Position numbers and translations under genes: made by a program. The notes under the pieces are model-generated. The model was given only the letters and a program-made list of their open reading frames with translations, did not search any database and was not told the origin of the DNA. This document shows, piece by piece, positions 33,231 through 42,853 of a stretch of 64,000 bases of DNA (positions within the stretch are counted from its first letter, which is position 1; every line of letters begins with the position of its first letter). Source of the DNA: Microbacterium sp. AB (GTDB taxonomy: Bacteria; Actinomycetota; Actinomycetes; Actinomycetales; Microbacteriaceae); the NCBI RefSeq assembly GCF_032878875.1, contig NZ_CP118157.1, forward strand, positions 1,860,001-1,924,000. The letters are read 5' to 3'.

Positions 33231-34537
33231 GGGCGGGCTCCTTCCAGGTCGGCGAGCACGCCGTCGGCGAGCGTCGCGTATCCGCGATGGATCGTCCACA
33301 CGACACGGCCAGGAAGCTCCCGGCCGAGGTACGGCGAGTTCGCGCTGCGGCCTCGGAGGTCGTCTGTGGAGAACACGCCGGCCGGCCGCGGGTCGTAGAG
33401 GGTGATCTCGGCGGGCTGCCCGGCCTCGAGCGGCGTGCCGTGCCCGTCGATCCGGCCGATGCGCGCGGGCGCCTTCGAGAGGACGCGTGCGACATCCGCC
33501 CAGTCGAGGAGGCCCGTGGCCACCATCGACTCGTGGACGACCCGCAGGGCGCTCTCGAGCCCGACCATGCCGTTGGCCGCGGCGGCCCACTCGCACGTCT
33601 TGCTCTCGGCCGGATGCGGCGCGTGATCCGTCGCGACGATGTCGATCGTCCCGTCGGCGAGTCCCTCGCGCACGGCGAGCACGTCCTCGGCCGTCCGCAG
33701 CGGCGGGTTGACCTTGTAGCGCGCGTCGTAGCCGTGGGCGAGCTCGTCCGTGAGGAGCAGGTGATGCGGCGTGACCTCCGCCGTCACGTCGACGCCGCGG
33801 CGCTTCGCCCACCGGATGAGGTCGACGGAGCCGGCGGTCGAGAGATGGCAGACGTGAAGCCGCGAGCCGACGTGCTCGGCGAGCAGCACGTCGCGGGCGA
33901 TGATCGACTCCTCGGCGACGGCCGGCCATCCGGCCAGGCCGAGCTCCGCCGACACGACGCCCTCGTTCATCTGCGCGCCCTCCGTGAGGCGCGGGTCCTG
34001 CGCGTGTTGGGCGACGACGCCGTCGAACGCCTTCACGTACTCCAGCGCGCGGCGCATGATGAGCGGGTCGAACACGCAGAAGCCGTCGTCGCTGAAGACG
34101 CGCACGCGGGCCCGGGAGCCCGCCATCGCGCCGAGCTCGGCGAGACGCTCGCCCTTCTGCCCCACGGTGACCGCGCCGATGGGCTGCACGGTGGCGTAGC
34201 CCGCGGCCTCGCCGAGCGCGAGCTCCTGCTCGACGACGCCCGCGACGTCCGCCACGGGAGAGGTGTTGGGCATGGCGAAGACGGCCGTGAAGCCGCCCGC
34301 CGCGGCCGCGCGCGTCCCCGTGAGGATGGTCTCGCTCGCCTCGTATCCCGGCTCGCGCAGGTGCGTGTGCAGGTCGACGAGCCCCGGCAGGGCGACGAGG
34401 CCGTGGGCGTCGACGACGCGCGCGCCGGCGCGGCTGACGCCCGTGCCGACCTCGGTGATGCGGCCGTCCTCGACGAGGATGTCCGCCGCCTCGCCGCCCT
34501 CGATCGCGGCCCCCTGGATGAGAAGCACCTCGCTCAT
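33227..34537 (-). CDS. pyrC: Dihydroorotase
   Basis: A 436-residue class I dihydroorotase, closing carbamoyl aspartate to dihydroorotate. The metal-binding [14 protein letters not shown] motif, [28 protein letters not shown] and [14 protein letters not shown] are all present, so both zinc sites look intact and the enzyme should be active. Start at the ATG 34537, overlapping the pyrB stop as ATGA. Confidence 0.97.
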   Translation of the reverse strand: MSEVLLIQGAAIEGGEAADILVEDGRITEVGTGVSRAGARVVDAHGLVALPGLVDLHTHLREPGYEASETILTGTRAAAAGGFTAVFAMPNTSPVADVAGVVEQELALGEAAGYATVQPIGAVTVGQKGERLAELGAMAGSRARVRVFSDDGFCVFDPLIMRRALEYVKAFDGVVAQHAQDPRLTEGAQMNEGVVSAELGLAGWPAVAEESIIARDVLLAEHVGSRLHVCHLSTAGSVDLIRWAKRRGVDVTAEVTPHHLLLTDELAHGYDARYKVNPPLRTAEDVLAVREGLADGTIDIVATDHAPHPAESKTCEWAAAANGMVGLESALRVVHESMVATGLLDWADVARVLSKAPARIGRIDGHGTPLEAGQPAEITLYDPRPAGVFSTDDLRGRSANSPYLGRELPGRVVWTIHRGYATLADGVLADLEGARP

Positions 34538-35492
34538 CGCTCCTCCTCGCTCGTCCGCTCGCCCGCGAGCAGCAGGTAGAGCACGGCCATCCGCACCGAG
34601 ACGCCGGCCTTCACCTGCTCGAGCACGGTGGCCCGGGGCGAGTCGGCTGCTGCTGCGGAGATCTCCAGTCCCCGGTTCATGGGACCGGGGTGCATGACAA
34701 TCGTAGCTTCCGGCAGCGTCGCCAGACGCTCGGGGTCGAGGCCCCAGCGGCGGGAATACTCCCGCTCCGACGGGAAATAGGCGGCGTTCATCCGCTCCAG
34801 CTGGATCCGCAGCATCATGAGCGCGTCGGGCCCGTCGGCGATGGCCTCGTCGAGGTCGTAGCGCACCGTCACGGGCCACAGCGACAGATCCTGCGGCAGC
34901 AGCGTCGGCGGCGCGACGAGCGTCACCTCGGCGCCGAGGGCGCGGAGCAACCACACGTTCGAGCGCGCGACGCGGGAGTGGAGGATGTCGCCGACGATCG
35001 CGACGCGGTATCCCTCGAGATCGCGGCCGCGGCTGCCGTGGCCGTGGCGGCGCTTCCGCATCGTGAACGCGTCGAGGAGCGCCTGCGTGGGATGCTCGTG
35101 CGTCCCGTCGCCCGCGTTGACGACGCCCGCCGAGATCCATCCGCTCGTCGCGAGCGTCCGCGGCGCGCCGGACGCTCCGTGCCGGATGACCACCGCGTCC
35201 GCGCCCATCGCCTGCAGCGTCTGGGCCGTGTCCTGCAGGCTCTCGCCCTTCGAGACGCTCGATCCCTTGGCGGAGAAGTTGATGACGTCCGCCGAGAGCC
35301 GCTTCGCGGCGGCCTCGAACGAGATGCGCGTGCGCGTGGAGTCCTCGAAGAAGAGGTTCACGACGGTCTTGCCGCGGAGGGTCGGCAGCTTCTTGACCTC
35401 CCGCTCCTGGGTGCCCGCCATGTCCTCCGCGACGTCGAGGATGCGGACGGCGTCGTCGCGGGAGAGCGTCTTGGTGTCGAGGAGATGGCGCA

Positions 35493-35493
<1 letters not shown>
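34534..35493 (-). CDS. pyrB: Aspartate carbamoyltransferase catalytic subunit
   Basis: A 319-residue ATCase catalytic chain. [19 protein letters not shown] binds carbamoyl phosphate, [18 protein letters not shown] supplies the flexible lysine loop, [14 protein letters not shown] and [12 protein letters not shown] bind substrate. No regulatory pyrI subunit is nearby, as is usual where PyrR is present. The ATG shares one base with the pyrR stop (TGATG). Confidence 0.98.
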
Positions 35494-36069
<576 letters not shown>

Positions 36070-36082
36070 TGCAGATGCCCCG

Positions 36083-36088
36083 AGTCTA
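36083..36088 (-). promoter_or_regulatory. -10 box of the pyr operon, sharing the PIN-gene stop codon
   Basis: TAGACT on the minus strand; its first three bases are the TAG stop of the upstream PIN gene. A start 6-8 bases further would give a leader of about 48 bases holding just the PyrR hairpin. No clear -35 box. Confidence 0.5.
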
Positions 36089-36487
36089 CCCGGCCGCCGG
36101 CTCCTCGTCCGCCCCGATCACGTCCACGCCGCGCTCACGGGCGGCGCGCGCGAGCCTCGTGTCGAAGGTCGCGAGGCTCGCACCCTCCACCAGGGCCGCG
36201 GCGAGGACGCAGCAGCCCGGCAGGCGCAGCCCCGTCTCCGCCCGCAGCCGGGCCAGCTCGACGGGCTCGTCGTCGGCCGGGACGTGGCGTTCCACGCCGA
36301 GCCTCGTGAGCACGGCGAGCGCCTCCGCCTCGCGTCCGACACGCACCGGTCCGACGAGGCTCTCCGCAGCGGTCATGGGGTGCAGCATCAACTCGTCCTC
36401 GGTGTCGAGGATCTCGAAAGCCCGTTCCGCATGCGCATCGCCTCCGACCATGTGCGCGATCATCACGCTCGCGTCGAGGACGATCAC
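36086..36487 (-). CDS. PIN-domain protein, VapC-like toxin of a toxin-antitoxin pair
   Basis: A 133-residue PIN domain. The first acidic residue is in VIVLDASVMIAHM, the second in MTAAESLVGPVR and the last in LATFDTRLARAA. At the position where the family usually has LPDCCVL the sequence reads LPGCCVL, so one normally metal-binding Asp is Gly. Active VapC toxins cleave RNA; this copy may be weakened. The GTG start overlaps the antitoxin stop as GTGA. Its TAG stop forms part of the pyr operon -10 box. Confidence 0.88.
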   Translation of the reverse strand: MIVLDASVMIAHMVGGDAHAERAFEILDTEDELMLHPMTAAESLVGPVRVGREAEALAVLTRLGVERHVPADDEPVELARLRAETGLRLPGCCVLAAALVEGASLATFDTRLARAARERGVDVIGADEEPAAG

Positions 36488-36747
36488 GCCGGCCAGTCCC
36501 CCCTGAGCTCTTCGAGATACCCCGGCGGATACGCGTCGGTCATCGTGCCACGCGTCTCCTCGAGCACGCGACGCCTCTCCGCGCGGCGGGAGGAGCGCGT
36601 CGCGGCCACGGACTCGGCCCCCGCGGTCAGCAGCCGCGTGACGAGCTCCGAGCGCGCGACGCCCGGCCACTCCTTGGCGGCCAGGTCGAGCGCCTCCGCG
36701 ACGGGAGGCGTCTGGGTGACCTGGATGCGGGGAAGCGCCGTGGGCAT
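36484..36747 (-). CDS. Ribbon-helix-helix antitoxin (VapB-like)
   Basis: An 87-residue protein whose N-terminus has a ribbon-helix-helix pattern (beta strand RIQVTQT, then PVAEALDLAAKEWPG and SELVTRLLTAGAESVAA helices), followed by a basic linker and a tail (YPPGYLEELRGDWPA) that probably wraps the toxin. Proteins of this type repress their own promoter and neutralise the PIN toxin encoded four bases into its end. A perfect 10-base inverted repeat overlies its promoter. TACACT lies exactly six bases before the ATG, so the message is likely leaderless. Confidence 0.85.
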   Translation of the reverse strand: MPTALPRIQVTQTPPVAEALDLAAKEWPGVARSELVTRLLTAGAESVAATRSSRRAERRRVLEETRGTMTDAYPPGYLEELRGDWPA

Positions 36748-36753
36748 GCGTCA

Positions 36754-36759
36754 AGTGTA
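36754..36759 (-). promoter_or_regulatory. -10 box of the toxin-antitoxin operon
   Basis: TACACT on the minus strand, six bases before the antitoxin ATG; four of its bases lie within the inner arm of the operator palindrome. TGTACC stands 17 bases upstream as a weak -35. Confidence 0.5.
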
Positions 36760-36782
36760 CCACCGGACGAATCGGTGGTACA
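36756..36782. promoter_or_regulatory. Palindromic operator of the toxin-antitoxin operon
   Basis: TGTACCACCG and CGGTGGTACA form perfect 10-base arms with a 7-base spacer. On the minus strand the repeat covers the region from the -35 position into the -10 box, so a ribbon-helix-helix dimer pair bound here would block RNA polymerase. The repeat may also act as a transcription stop for the SNF2 gene ending at 36788. Confidence 0.8.
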
Positions 36783-36787
36783 GGCGA

Positions 36788-39700
36788 TCAGTCCTCGAGC
36801 AGCCCGCGGATGTCGTCGGCCGTGAGCTCCTGCGAGAACAGCGCGTCGTCGTCCATCACGGCGCGGAACAGCCTCGACTTCCGCTCCTGCAACGCCATGA
36901 CCTTGTCCTCGATCGTGTCGGCCGCGATCATCCGGTACACCACGACGGTGCGCGTCTGGCCGATGCGGTGCGCGCGGTCCACGGCCTGCGACTCCGCGGC
37001 GGGGTTCCACCACGGGTCGAGCAGGAAGACGTAGTCGGCCTCGGTGAGCGTGAGGCCGAACCCGCCGGCCTTCAGGCTGATGAGGAAGACCGGCGCGTCG
37101 CCCTGCCGGAACGCGTCGACGGCCCCCGTCCTGTCGCGCGTCGCGCCGTCGAGCCGTGCGTGCGCGATCCCCTCGCGACCGAGCCGGGACTCGACGAGAT
37201 CGAGGTACGACGTGAACTGGCTGAAGACGAGCGCGCGATGGCCCTCCGCGACGATCTCGGTCAGCCGTTCGGCGAGCGCGTCCAGCTTGCTCGACCCGGC
37301 GTGCGCGTGCGCCGGGTCGACGAGCTCGGGGGCGAGGCTCAGCAGCCGCAGGAGCGTGAGCGAGCGGAACACGATGAACCGGTTGCGGTCCAGGTCGTCC
37401 AGGAGCCCCAGCACCTTCTGCCGTTCGCGCTGCAGGACGACGTCGTAGACGGCGCGGTGCGCGGCGCTCAGCTCCACGTGCAGATGCTGCTCCTGCTTGG
37501 GAGGCAGGTCCTCAGCGACGTGCTCCTTGGTGCGCCGCAGCATGAGGGGGCGGATGCGGCGACGCAGGCGTTCGAGTCGCCGTGCGCGGTACGCGCTCCC
37601 CTCCTGGTTCTCGGGGACCTTGCCCTTCTCGATGGGGCCGACGTACTCCTCGCGGAACCGCCGCGCGGACGGGAAGAGACCGGGAGCGGCGAGCGAGAGC
37701 AGCGCCCACAGGTCCTCGAGGCCGTTCTCCAGCGGCGTGCCCGTCACGGCGAAGGTCACGTCCGCGCGGAGCTCCCGTGCCGCCCGGTGCACCTTCGTCC
37801 GGGGGTTCTTCGCGAACTGCGCCTCGTCGAGCACGAGGCCGGCCCATTCCACGGCCGCGTACTCGTCGCCCTCCAACCGCAGGAGCGCATAGGAGGCGAC
37901 CACGACGTCCGCGTCCGCCGCCGCGTCCGCGACGGACGCCGGCCGCTTCGCGCGTGTCGCGGTCATCCGGCGCACCCTGAGCTCCGGCGCGAAGCGCGCG
38001 GCCTCGTCCTCCCACGTCGACGTCACGGAGGTGGGCGCGACGACGAGGAAGGGCCGACGTTCGCCGGCCTCGCGGGTGTGCAGGATGAGCGCGAGCATCT
38101 GCACCGTCTTGCCGAGCCCCATGTCGTCCGCGAGGATGCCGCCCAGCCGGTGCCGCCAGAGGAACGCGAGCCAGTCGAAGCCCGCCTTCTGATAGGTGCG
38201 CAGCTGCGCACGGAGCCCCGCGGGCAGCGGGGTCGGCTCGATGCGCTCGAAGTCCCGCAGCCCCTCGGCCGTCGCGCGCCACGAGACGGCGGGCACGGCC
38301 TCGTCCGCGAGGTCCTCGAAGTCGGCCCAGAGGTCCGTCTGATAGCGGCTGATGCGTGGCCCGCTCTCCCACTCCGAGAGCGTCGCGGCCTCGTCGACCA
38401 GATCCCGCAGACGCTGCAGCGCGGGATGGGCGAGCGAGAAGTATCCTCCGTCGGCGAGCAGCATCTTCTTCCGGCGCTGGCTGATCGCCGTGAACAGGGG
38501 CGCGAAGGGGATGTTGCGGCCGTCCACCGTCACGATCACGCCGAGGTCGAACCAGTCCGCATCCGTGCTCTCGACCGTCGAGACGGTGATCTCGGGCGCG
38601 GAGGTGAGCTCGCGATACCGGCGAGGCGTCCCCGTCGCCTCCACGACGACGCCCGCGGCCTCGAGGGCGGGCACGACCTTCGCCGAGAACTCGGCCGCGT
38701 CGACGTCGCGGAGCTCTCCCGAGGCCGCGAACGGCAGGTCGGAGGCGTCCGCCCACGTGCCGGCGATCCGCGAGGCGAGCTCCGCCTCCTCGGCGGCGTC
38801 GCGGTCCGGGTCGGCTGCGGCGGCCCCCGGCTCCCCGTCGAACGGGCGGCGGCCGAGACCGGGGTACGACCAGGCGAGCTCGTAGGCGGTCCTGTCCCCC
38901 GGGCGGAAGACCACCGCGAGGAGCGGACGCGGCCGCGGCGCTTCCGGCAGCTCGATCCCGTCTCCGGCGCGCACGTCCGCGCGCCGGGCGAGCACCGGGA
39001 CGGCCTCGCGCAGGAACTCCTCCGACTCCGACGCCGGGACGGCGAGGGTCCCGCCCGCGGCGAGCAGCGCCTGCAGCGGATCCGTCAGCTCGACCGGGGC
39101 GAGCGCGAGCGCGATCCGGCCGTCCTCGACCGCGAACGCGTACAGCCCGGCGCGGGAGACCGGCCGTGCCGACGCGGCGGTCACGTCCTCGCCGTCGATC
39201 TCGATCTCGGCGTGCACGCTCATCCCGCCGTCCTCGTCGCGGACGATGCGCATGCGGGCGGCCGCGCCGTCCGCCAGGCGCACGTCGAGCAGCTTCTGCG
39301 TCGGCACGAGCGGGATGCCGAGGCGTGCCGCCGTGCGCAGGTGCGGCCAGAGGAGCGCCGATGCGATCGTGTCCAGCGTGAGCCACTCCGCGCCGTCGCC
39401 GAACGCGTCGAGACGGAACACGTCGCGCGCGATGCTGTAGAGCTCCGCGAACCACCGCGACTGCGCCCGGGGGAAGCGTCCTCCCGGACGCCGGACGGTC
39501 TCCCACGACGCGTCGCCCTTGATCCATGCGCTCGACCTGTCGCTGCGGAGCAGGGGGCGCAGGCCGACGAACAGCTCGGGCAGCCGCTCCCCCGCGAGGT
39601 CGCGCGGACGGGCGGGCTCCGCACGGCGCGTCTGCCACGCTCGTGCCCCGCCGGGCGACCGCCTGCGCAGCTCCACGCCGAGGGCGAGCGGCACCGCCCC

Positions 39701-40075
39701 CGTCTCCGCCGCGGTCTCGGGGACGAGCGAGCGCCACGACGAGGCCGCGGGTCCGCCCCGGGGCCGGAGCCCGGCGGCGGCCGAGCGCTGCTGCGCGTTC
39801 GCCGCCAGCAGCGCGGCGACGACGTGCTTGCAGCGGCTGCGCAGGGGGCAGCTGCACTCGGTCGCCGCGATCGCCCCCGAGCGACCGTCGACGAGCACGC
39901 GGCTGCGGTAGCTGCGCCCCGAGCTGCCGTGCACGGCGGCCGTGAGCGTGACGCCGTCGGAGAGCCACTGCGCGTGCGCGACGGCGCCCTCCTGGAAGTA
40001 CGCGAGACCGCGCTCGTACGCCCCGCCCTCCGCCATGCGGCGGATGGCCTCGGGCTCGATGTACGGCACGATCAC
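36788..40075 (-). CDS. SNF2-family ATPase with N-terminal SWIM zinc finger
   Basis: A 1095-residue protein. A SWIM finger (ECSCPLRSRCKHVVAALL, ~72-88; CxC..CxH) is followed by a poorly conserved ~500-residue region and the SNF2 core: motif I ILADDMGLGKTVQMLAL (~650), motif II LVLDEAQFAKNP (DEAQ, ~748), GTPLENGLEDLWALL, and the C-terminal helicase lobe ending in VDRAHRIGQTRTVVVYRMI. These enzymes translocate on double-stranded DNA; bacterial members such as RapA remodel RNA polymerase or act in repair or defence. The GTG start is 19 bases after nusB and has no clear ribosome site. In related genomes nusB is usually followed directly by pyrR, so this gene and the adjacent toxin-antitoxin pair look inserted. 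Confidence 0.93.
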   Translation of the reverse strand: MIVPYIEPEAIRRMAEGGAYERGLAYFQEGAVAHAQWLSDGVTLTAAVHGSSGRSYRSRVLVDGRSGAIAATECSCPLRSRCKHVVAALLAANAQQRSAAAGLRPRGGPAASSWRSLVPETAAETGAVPLALGVELRRRSPGGARAWQTRRAEPARPRDLAGERLPELFVGLRPLLRSDRSSAWIKGDASWETVRRPGGRFPRAQSRWFAELYSIARDVFRLDAFGDGAEWLTLDTIASALLWPHLRTAARLGIPLVPTQKLLDVRLADGAAARMRIVRDEDGGMSVHAEIEIDGEDVTAASARPVSRAGLYAFAVEDGRIALALAPVELTDPLQALLAAGGTLAVPASESEEFLREAVPVLARRADVRAGDGIELPEAPRPRPLLAVVFRPGDRTAYELAWSYPGLGRRPFDGEPGAAAADPDRDAAEEAELASRIAGTWADASDLPFAASGELRDVDAAEFSAKVVPALEAAGVVVEATGTPRRYRELTSAPEITVSTVESTDADWFDLGVIVTVDGRNIPFAPLFTAISQRRKKMLLADGGYFSLAHPALQRLRDLVDEAATLSEWESGPRISRYQTDLWADFEDLADEAVPAVSWRATAEGLRDFERIEPTPLPAGLRAQLRTYQKAGFDWLAFLWRHRLGGILADDMGLGKTVQMLALILHTREAGERRPFLVVAPTSVTSTWEDEAARFAPELRVRRMTATRAKRPASVADAAADADVVVASYALLRLEGDEYAAVEWAGLVLDEAQFAKNPRTKVHRAARELRADVTFAVTGTPLENGLEDLWALLSLAAPGLFPSARRFREEYVGPIEKGKVPENQEGSAYRARRLERLRRRIRPLMLRRTKEHVAEDLPPKQEQHLHVELSAAHRAVYDVVLQRERQKVLGLLDDLDRNRFIVFRSLTLLRLLSLAPELVDPAHAHAGSSKLDALAERLTEIVAEGHRALVFSQFTSYLDLVESRLGREGIAHARLDGATRDRTGAVDAFRQGDAPVFLISLKAGGFGLTLTEADYVFLLDPWWNPAAESQAVDRAHRIGQTRTVVVYRMIAADTIEDKVMALQERKSRLFRAVMDDDALFSQELTADDIRGLLED

Positions 40076-40094
40076 CCCGAGGACGCCCGCGCTC

Positions 40095-40505
40095 TCAGCT
40101 GGACCGCGCGATCCGGGCGAGCACGCCGTGGACGAACGCGCCGGACTCCTCGGTCGAGAGCTCCTTCGCGAGCTCGACGGCCTCGTCGATCGCGACGGCG
40201 GTCGGCACCTCGTCGTTGAAGAGGATCTCCCAGACGCCGATGCGCAGGAGCGCCCGGTCGACGGCGGGCATGCGCTCGATCCGCCAGTCCCGGCTGTGGG
40301 TCGTGATCTGCTCGTCGATCTCGTCGCGATGGTCGAGGACGCCGTCGACGATGTCCCGCGCGTACAGCCAGGAGGCCTGGCGTGCCGGCTCCCCCGCCGC
40401 GCGCTTCGCCTCGGCCGCGAGGGTCGCCTCGACGGCGTCGCCGCGGACGTCGGAGGAGAACAGGATGTCGAGGGCGCGCTTGCGCGCCTTGGTGCGTGCG
40501 CTCAC
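40095..40505 (-). CDS. nusB: Transcription antitermination factor NusB
   Basis: A 136-residue all-helical protein that joins NusE on boxA RNA for rRNA antitermination. [41 protein letters not shown] and TAVAIDEAVELAKELSTEESGAFVHGVLARI (conserved in parts: AIDEAVELAK and FVHGVL) are typical. The GTG start is nine bases after the efp stop, so the two are probably co-expressed. Confidence 0.97.
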   Translation of the reverse strand: MSARTKARKRALDILFSSDVRGDAVEATLAAEAKRAAGEPARQASWLYARDIVDGVLDHRDEIDEQITTHSRDWRIERMPAVDRALLRIGVWEILFNDEVPTAVAIDEAVELAKELSTEESGAFVHGVLARIARSS

Positions 40506-40514
40506 TCCGGCGGC

Positions 40515-41075
40515 TCAGTTGACCCGGCCGAGGTAGTCGCCCGTCCGGGTGTCGACCTTGACCTTCGTGCCGGTCTCGAGGAAGAGCGGCACCTGGATCT
40601 CGTAGCCCGTCTCGACCGTGGCGGGCTTGGTGCCGGCCGACGAGCGGTCGCCCTGCAGGCCCGGCTCGGTGTAGGTGATCTCCAGCACGACGGACGCGGG
40701 GAGGTCGACGTACAGCGGCAGGCCGTCGTGGAGGGCGATCGTGACGAGCTGGTTCTCGAGCAGATAGTTGGCGGCGTCGCCCACGACGGAGCTCGAGACG
40801 TTGATCTGGTCGTAGTCGGCCGCGTCCATGAAGACGAACGACTCGCCGTCGTTGTAGAGGTACGTGAAGTCGCGGCGGTCGACGTTCTGGATGTCCACCT
40901 TGGCCCCCGCGTTGAACGTGCGGTCGACGGTCTTGCCCGAGACGACGTTCTTGAGCTTCGTGCGCACGAACGCACCGCCCTTGCCGGGCTTGACGTGCTG
41001 GAACTCCACGACGTTCCAGAGCTGCCCGTCGATGGCGAGCACGACGCCGTTCCTGATGTCTGCGGTCGATGCCAT
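40515..41075 (-). CDS. efp: Elongation factor P
   Basis: A 186-residue three-domain protein that relieves ribosome stalling on polyproline. The acceptor loop reads [16 protein letters not shown], with Lys at the tip as in the unmodified KPGKGGA type; no EF-P modification gene is visible. The C-terminal OB domain ends in [17 protein letters not shown], the usual signature. Low proline-codon context was not assessed. It lies between aroB and nusB as in many actinobacteria and has its own -10 box at the aroB stop. Confidence 0.98.
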   Translation of the reverse strand: MASTADIRNGVVLAIDGQLWNVVEFQHVKPGKGGAFVRTKLKNVVSGKTVDRTFNAGAKVDIQNVDRRDFTYLYNDGESFVFMDAADYDQINVSSSVVGDAANYLLENQLVTIALHDGLPLYVDLPASVVLEITYTEPGLQGDRSSAGTKPATVETGYEIQVPLFLETGTKVKVDTRTGDYLGRVN

Positions 41076-41147
41076 TGTCGTATGTGGTCCGTTCGTGAGG
41101 AGTCGGTTCGTCGGGAGTCGGCGGGCCCGCTTCCGGGCCGATGAACG

Positions 41148-41153
41148 AGTCTA
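41148..41153 (-). promoter_or_regulatory. -10 box of efp, sharing the aroB stop codon
   Basis: TAGACT on the minus strand, whose first three bases are the TAG stop of aroB. The predicted leader to the efp ATG is about 65 bases. Confidence 0.45.
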
Positions 41154-42269
41154 GCGGGCGCCGCCCGTCGGGATGATGCGGCCCGCGTCCTCCTCGCCGA
41201 TCTCCTGGTACGCCGCGAAGAGCAGCGACTCGTCGGGCGCCTGCGCCACGGTGGGCTTGCCGATGTCGTCGAGCAGGACGAAGCGCAGCATGCCCGCCCG
41301 CGCCTTCTTGTCCCGCTGCATCGTCGCCAGGAGCTGCCGCCAGGCGCCCGAGCGATAGGTCGTCGGCAGGCCGAGCGACGTCAGGACGGCGCGGTGGCGG
41401 TCCACGGCCGCGTCGGACAGGCGGCCGGCGAGCCGGGAGAGCTCCGCGGCGTACATCATGCCGATCGACACGGCAGCGCCGTGACGCCAGCGGTAGCGCT
41501 CGGCGTGCTCGATCGCGTGGCCGAGGGTGTGGCCGTAGTTCAGCGTCTCGCGGAGCCCCGCCTCGCGGAAGTCCTGGCCGACGACGTCGGCCTTCATCCG
41601 GATGGCCAGCTCGATGCAGCGGCGGAACTCCGCCGTCGTCGGGTCCGTCGCGCGCGCCGGATCCGCCTCGACGACGTCGAGGATCTCCGGGTAGCGGATG
41701 AACCCGGCCTTCACGACCTCGGCGAACCCGGCGACCGCCTCGTTGGCGGGCAGCGTCGCGAGGAGGTCGAGGTCGCAGACCACGACGCGCGGGGCCCAGA
41801 AGGCGCCGACGAGGTTCTTGCCCTCCGCCGTGTTGATGCCGGTCTTGCCGCCCACCGCCGCGTCGACCATCCCGAGGACGGTCGTGGGGATCTGGACGAG
41901 GTCGACCCCGCGCAGCCACGTGGCCGCGACGAAGCCCGCGAGGTCGGTGACCGCGCCTCCGCCGAGGCCGATGACGGCGTCGGTGCGCGTGAAGTCGGCC
42001 TGGCCCATGATCTGCCAGCAGAAGGCCGCGACCTCGACGCGCTTGGCCTGCTCCGCGTCGGGCACCTCCGCGAGGAGGATCTCGCGCGATCCGTCCCCGA
42101 CGAGCTCGGACCGCAGCTGCTCGGCCCGGGCCCCGAGCGACGGCTGGTGCACGATGAGGACCTTCTTCGCCGCGGGGGGCAGCAGCTCCCCCAGTCGCGC
42201 GATGACGCCGTTTCCGACGACGACGTCGTAGCCGGGCGTCCCGCGGACCGGGATGACGGTGTCGTTCAT
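41151..42269 (-). CDS. aroB: 3-dehydroquinate synthase
   Basis: A 372-residue NAD- and metal-dependent enzyme that makes the first carbocycle of the shikimate pathway. GLGGGAVTDLAGFVAATWLRG binds NAD (in pieces: GGGAVTDLAGF), QIPTTVLGMVDAAVGGKTGIN the substrate, and NYGHTLGHAIEHAERY the zinc. The ATG at 42269 overlaps the aroK stop as ATGA. The longer frame upstream is a shadow of aroK. Confidence 0.97.
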   Translation of the reverse strand: MNDTVIPVRGTPGYDVVVGNGVIARLGELLPPAAKKVLIVHQPSLGARAEQLRSELVGDGSREILLAEVPDAEQAKRVEVAAFCWQIMGQADFTRTDAVIGLGGGAVTDLAGFVAATWLRGVDLVQIPTTVLGMVDAAVGGKTGINTAEGKNLVGAFWAPRVVVCDLDLLATLPANEAVAGFAEVVKAGFIRYPEILDVVEADPARATDPTTAEFRRCIELAIRMKADVVGQDFREAGLRETLNYGHTLGHAIEHAERYRWRHGAAVSIGMMYAAELSRLAGRLSDAAVDRHRAVLTSLGLPTTYRSGAWRQLLATMQRDKKARAGMLRFVLLDDIGKPTVAQAPDESLLFAAYQEIGEEDAGRIIPTGGAR

Positions 42270-42853
42270 CGTTCCTCCTCCGGGGCAGCGGCGTGCTGCT
42301 CCTCGCCGCGCAGCCACGCGACGACGTGCTCGACGGTCGTCTGGGTGGGGAGCCGCGACGTGTCGAAGGCCACGTCGGCGACCTCCGCGTAGATCGGGGC
42401 GCGCTCGCCGGCGATCCGCACCCACTCCGCGAGCGGATCGCCGCCGTTGAGCAACGGCCGTCTCCGGCCCCGGATCCGCCGCGCGATGGAGTCCTCGTCG
42501 ACCGTGAGCAGGACGACGCGGTGATCGCGCAGGCGCTCGCGCGTCTCCCGCGCGAGCACGGCCCCTCCGCCCAGCGCGACGACGCCTCGACGCTCCAGCG
42601 CCTCGCGCACCGCCTCGCGCTCGAGGGCGCGGAAGCGCTCCTCGCCCTCCCGCGCGAACAGGTCCGCGATCGCCCCGTGCGCGCGGACGATCTCGGCGTC
42701 GGTGTCGGTGAACGGGACGTTCAGGGCGCGTGCGACGCGCCTGCCGATGCTCGACTTTCCCGCGCCCATGGGGCCGACGAACACGATCGCGCCCTTCCCG
42801 GCCGGTCCCGCCTCGGAGGAACCGCGCGATCCCGCCTCAGCGGGCGAGGTCAT
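42266..42853 (-). CDS. aroK: Shikimate kinase
   Basis: A 195-residue P-loop kinase phosphorylating shikimate. Walker [10 protein letters not shown] is at 27-35; TDTDAEI and ALGGGAVL bind shikimate; [12 protein letters not shown] is the lid. The first ~20 residues are a flexible extension rich in G, A and S. It starts within aroC (17-base overlap) and its stop overlaps aroB, so aroC-aroK-aroB are translationally chained. Confidence 0.97.
   Translation of the reverse strand: MTSPAEAGSRGSSEAGPAGKGAIVFVGPMGAGKSSIGRRVARALNVPFTDTDAEIVRAHGAIADLFAREGEERFRALEREAVREALERRGVVALGGGAVLARETRERLRDHRVVLLTVDEDSIARRIRGRRRPLLNGGDPLAEWVRIAGERAPIYAEVADVAFDTSRLPTQTTVEHVVAWLRGEEQHAAAPEEER

Noticed and set aside
36284..40219. 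1311-residue plus-strand open frame
   Set aside because: Antisense to the SNF2 ATPase and the PIN gene, with shadow-like composition.
41121..41140. Terminator between aroB and efp
   Set aside because: GGCCCG-CTTC-CGGGCC gives only a 6-bp stem; too weak to call, and it lies in the efp leader.
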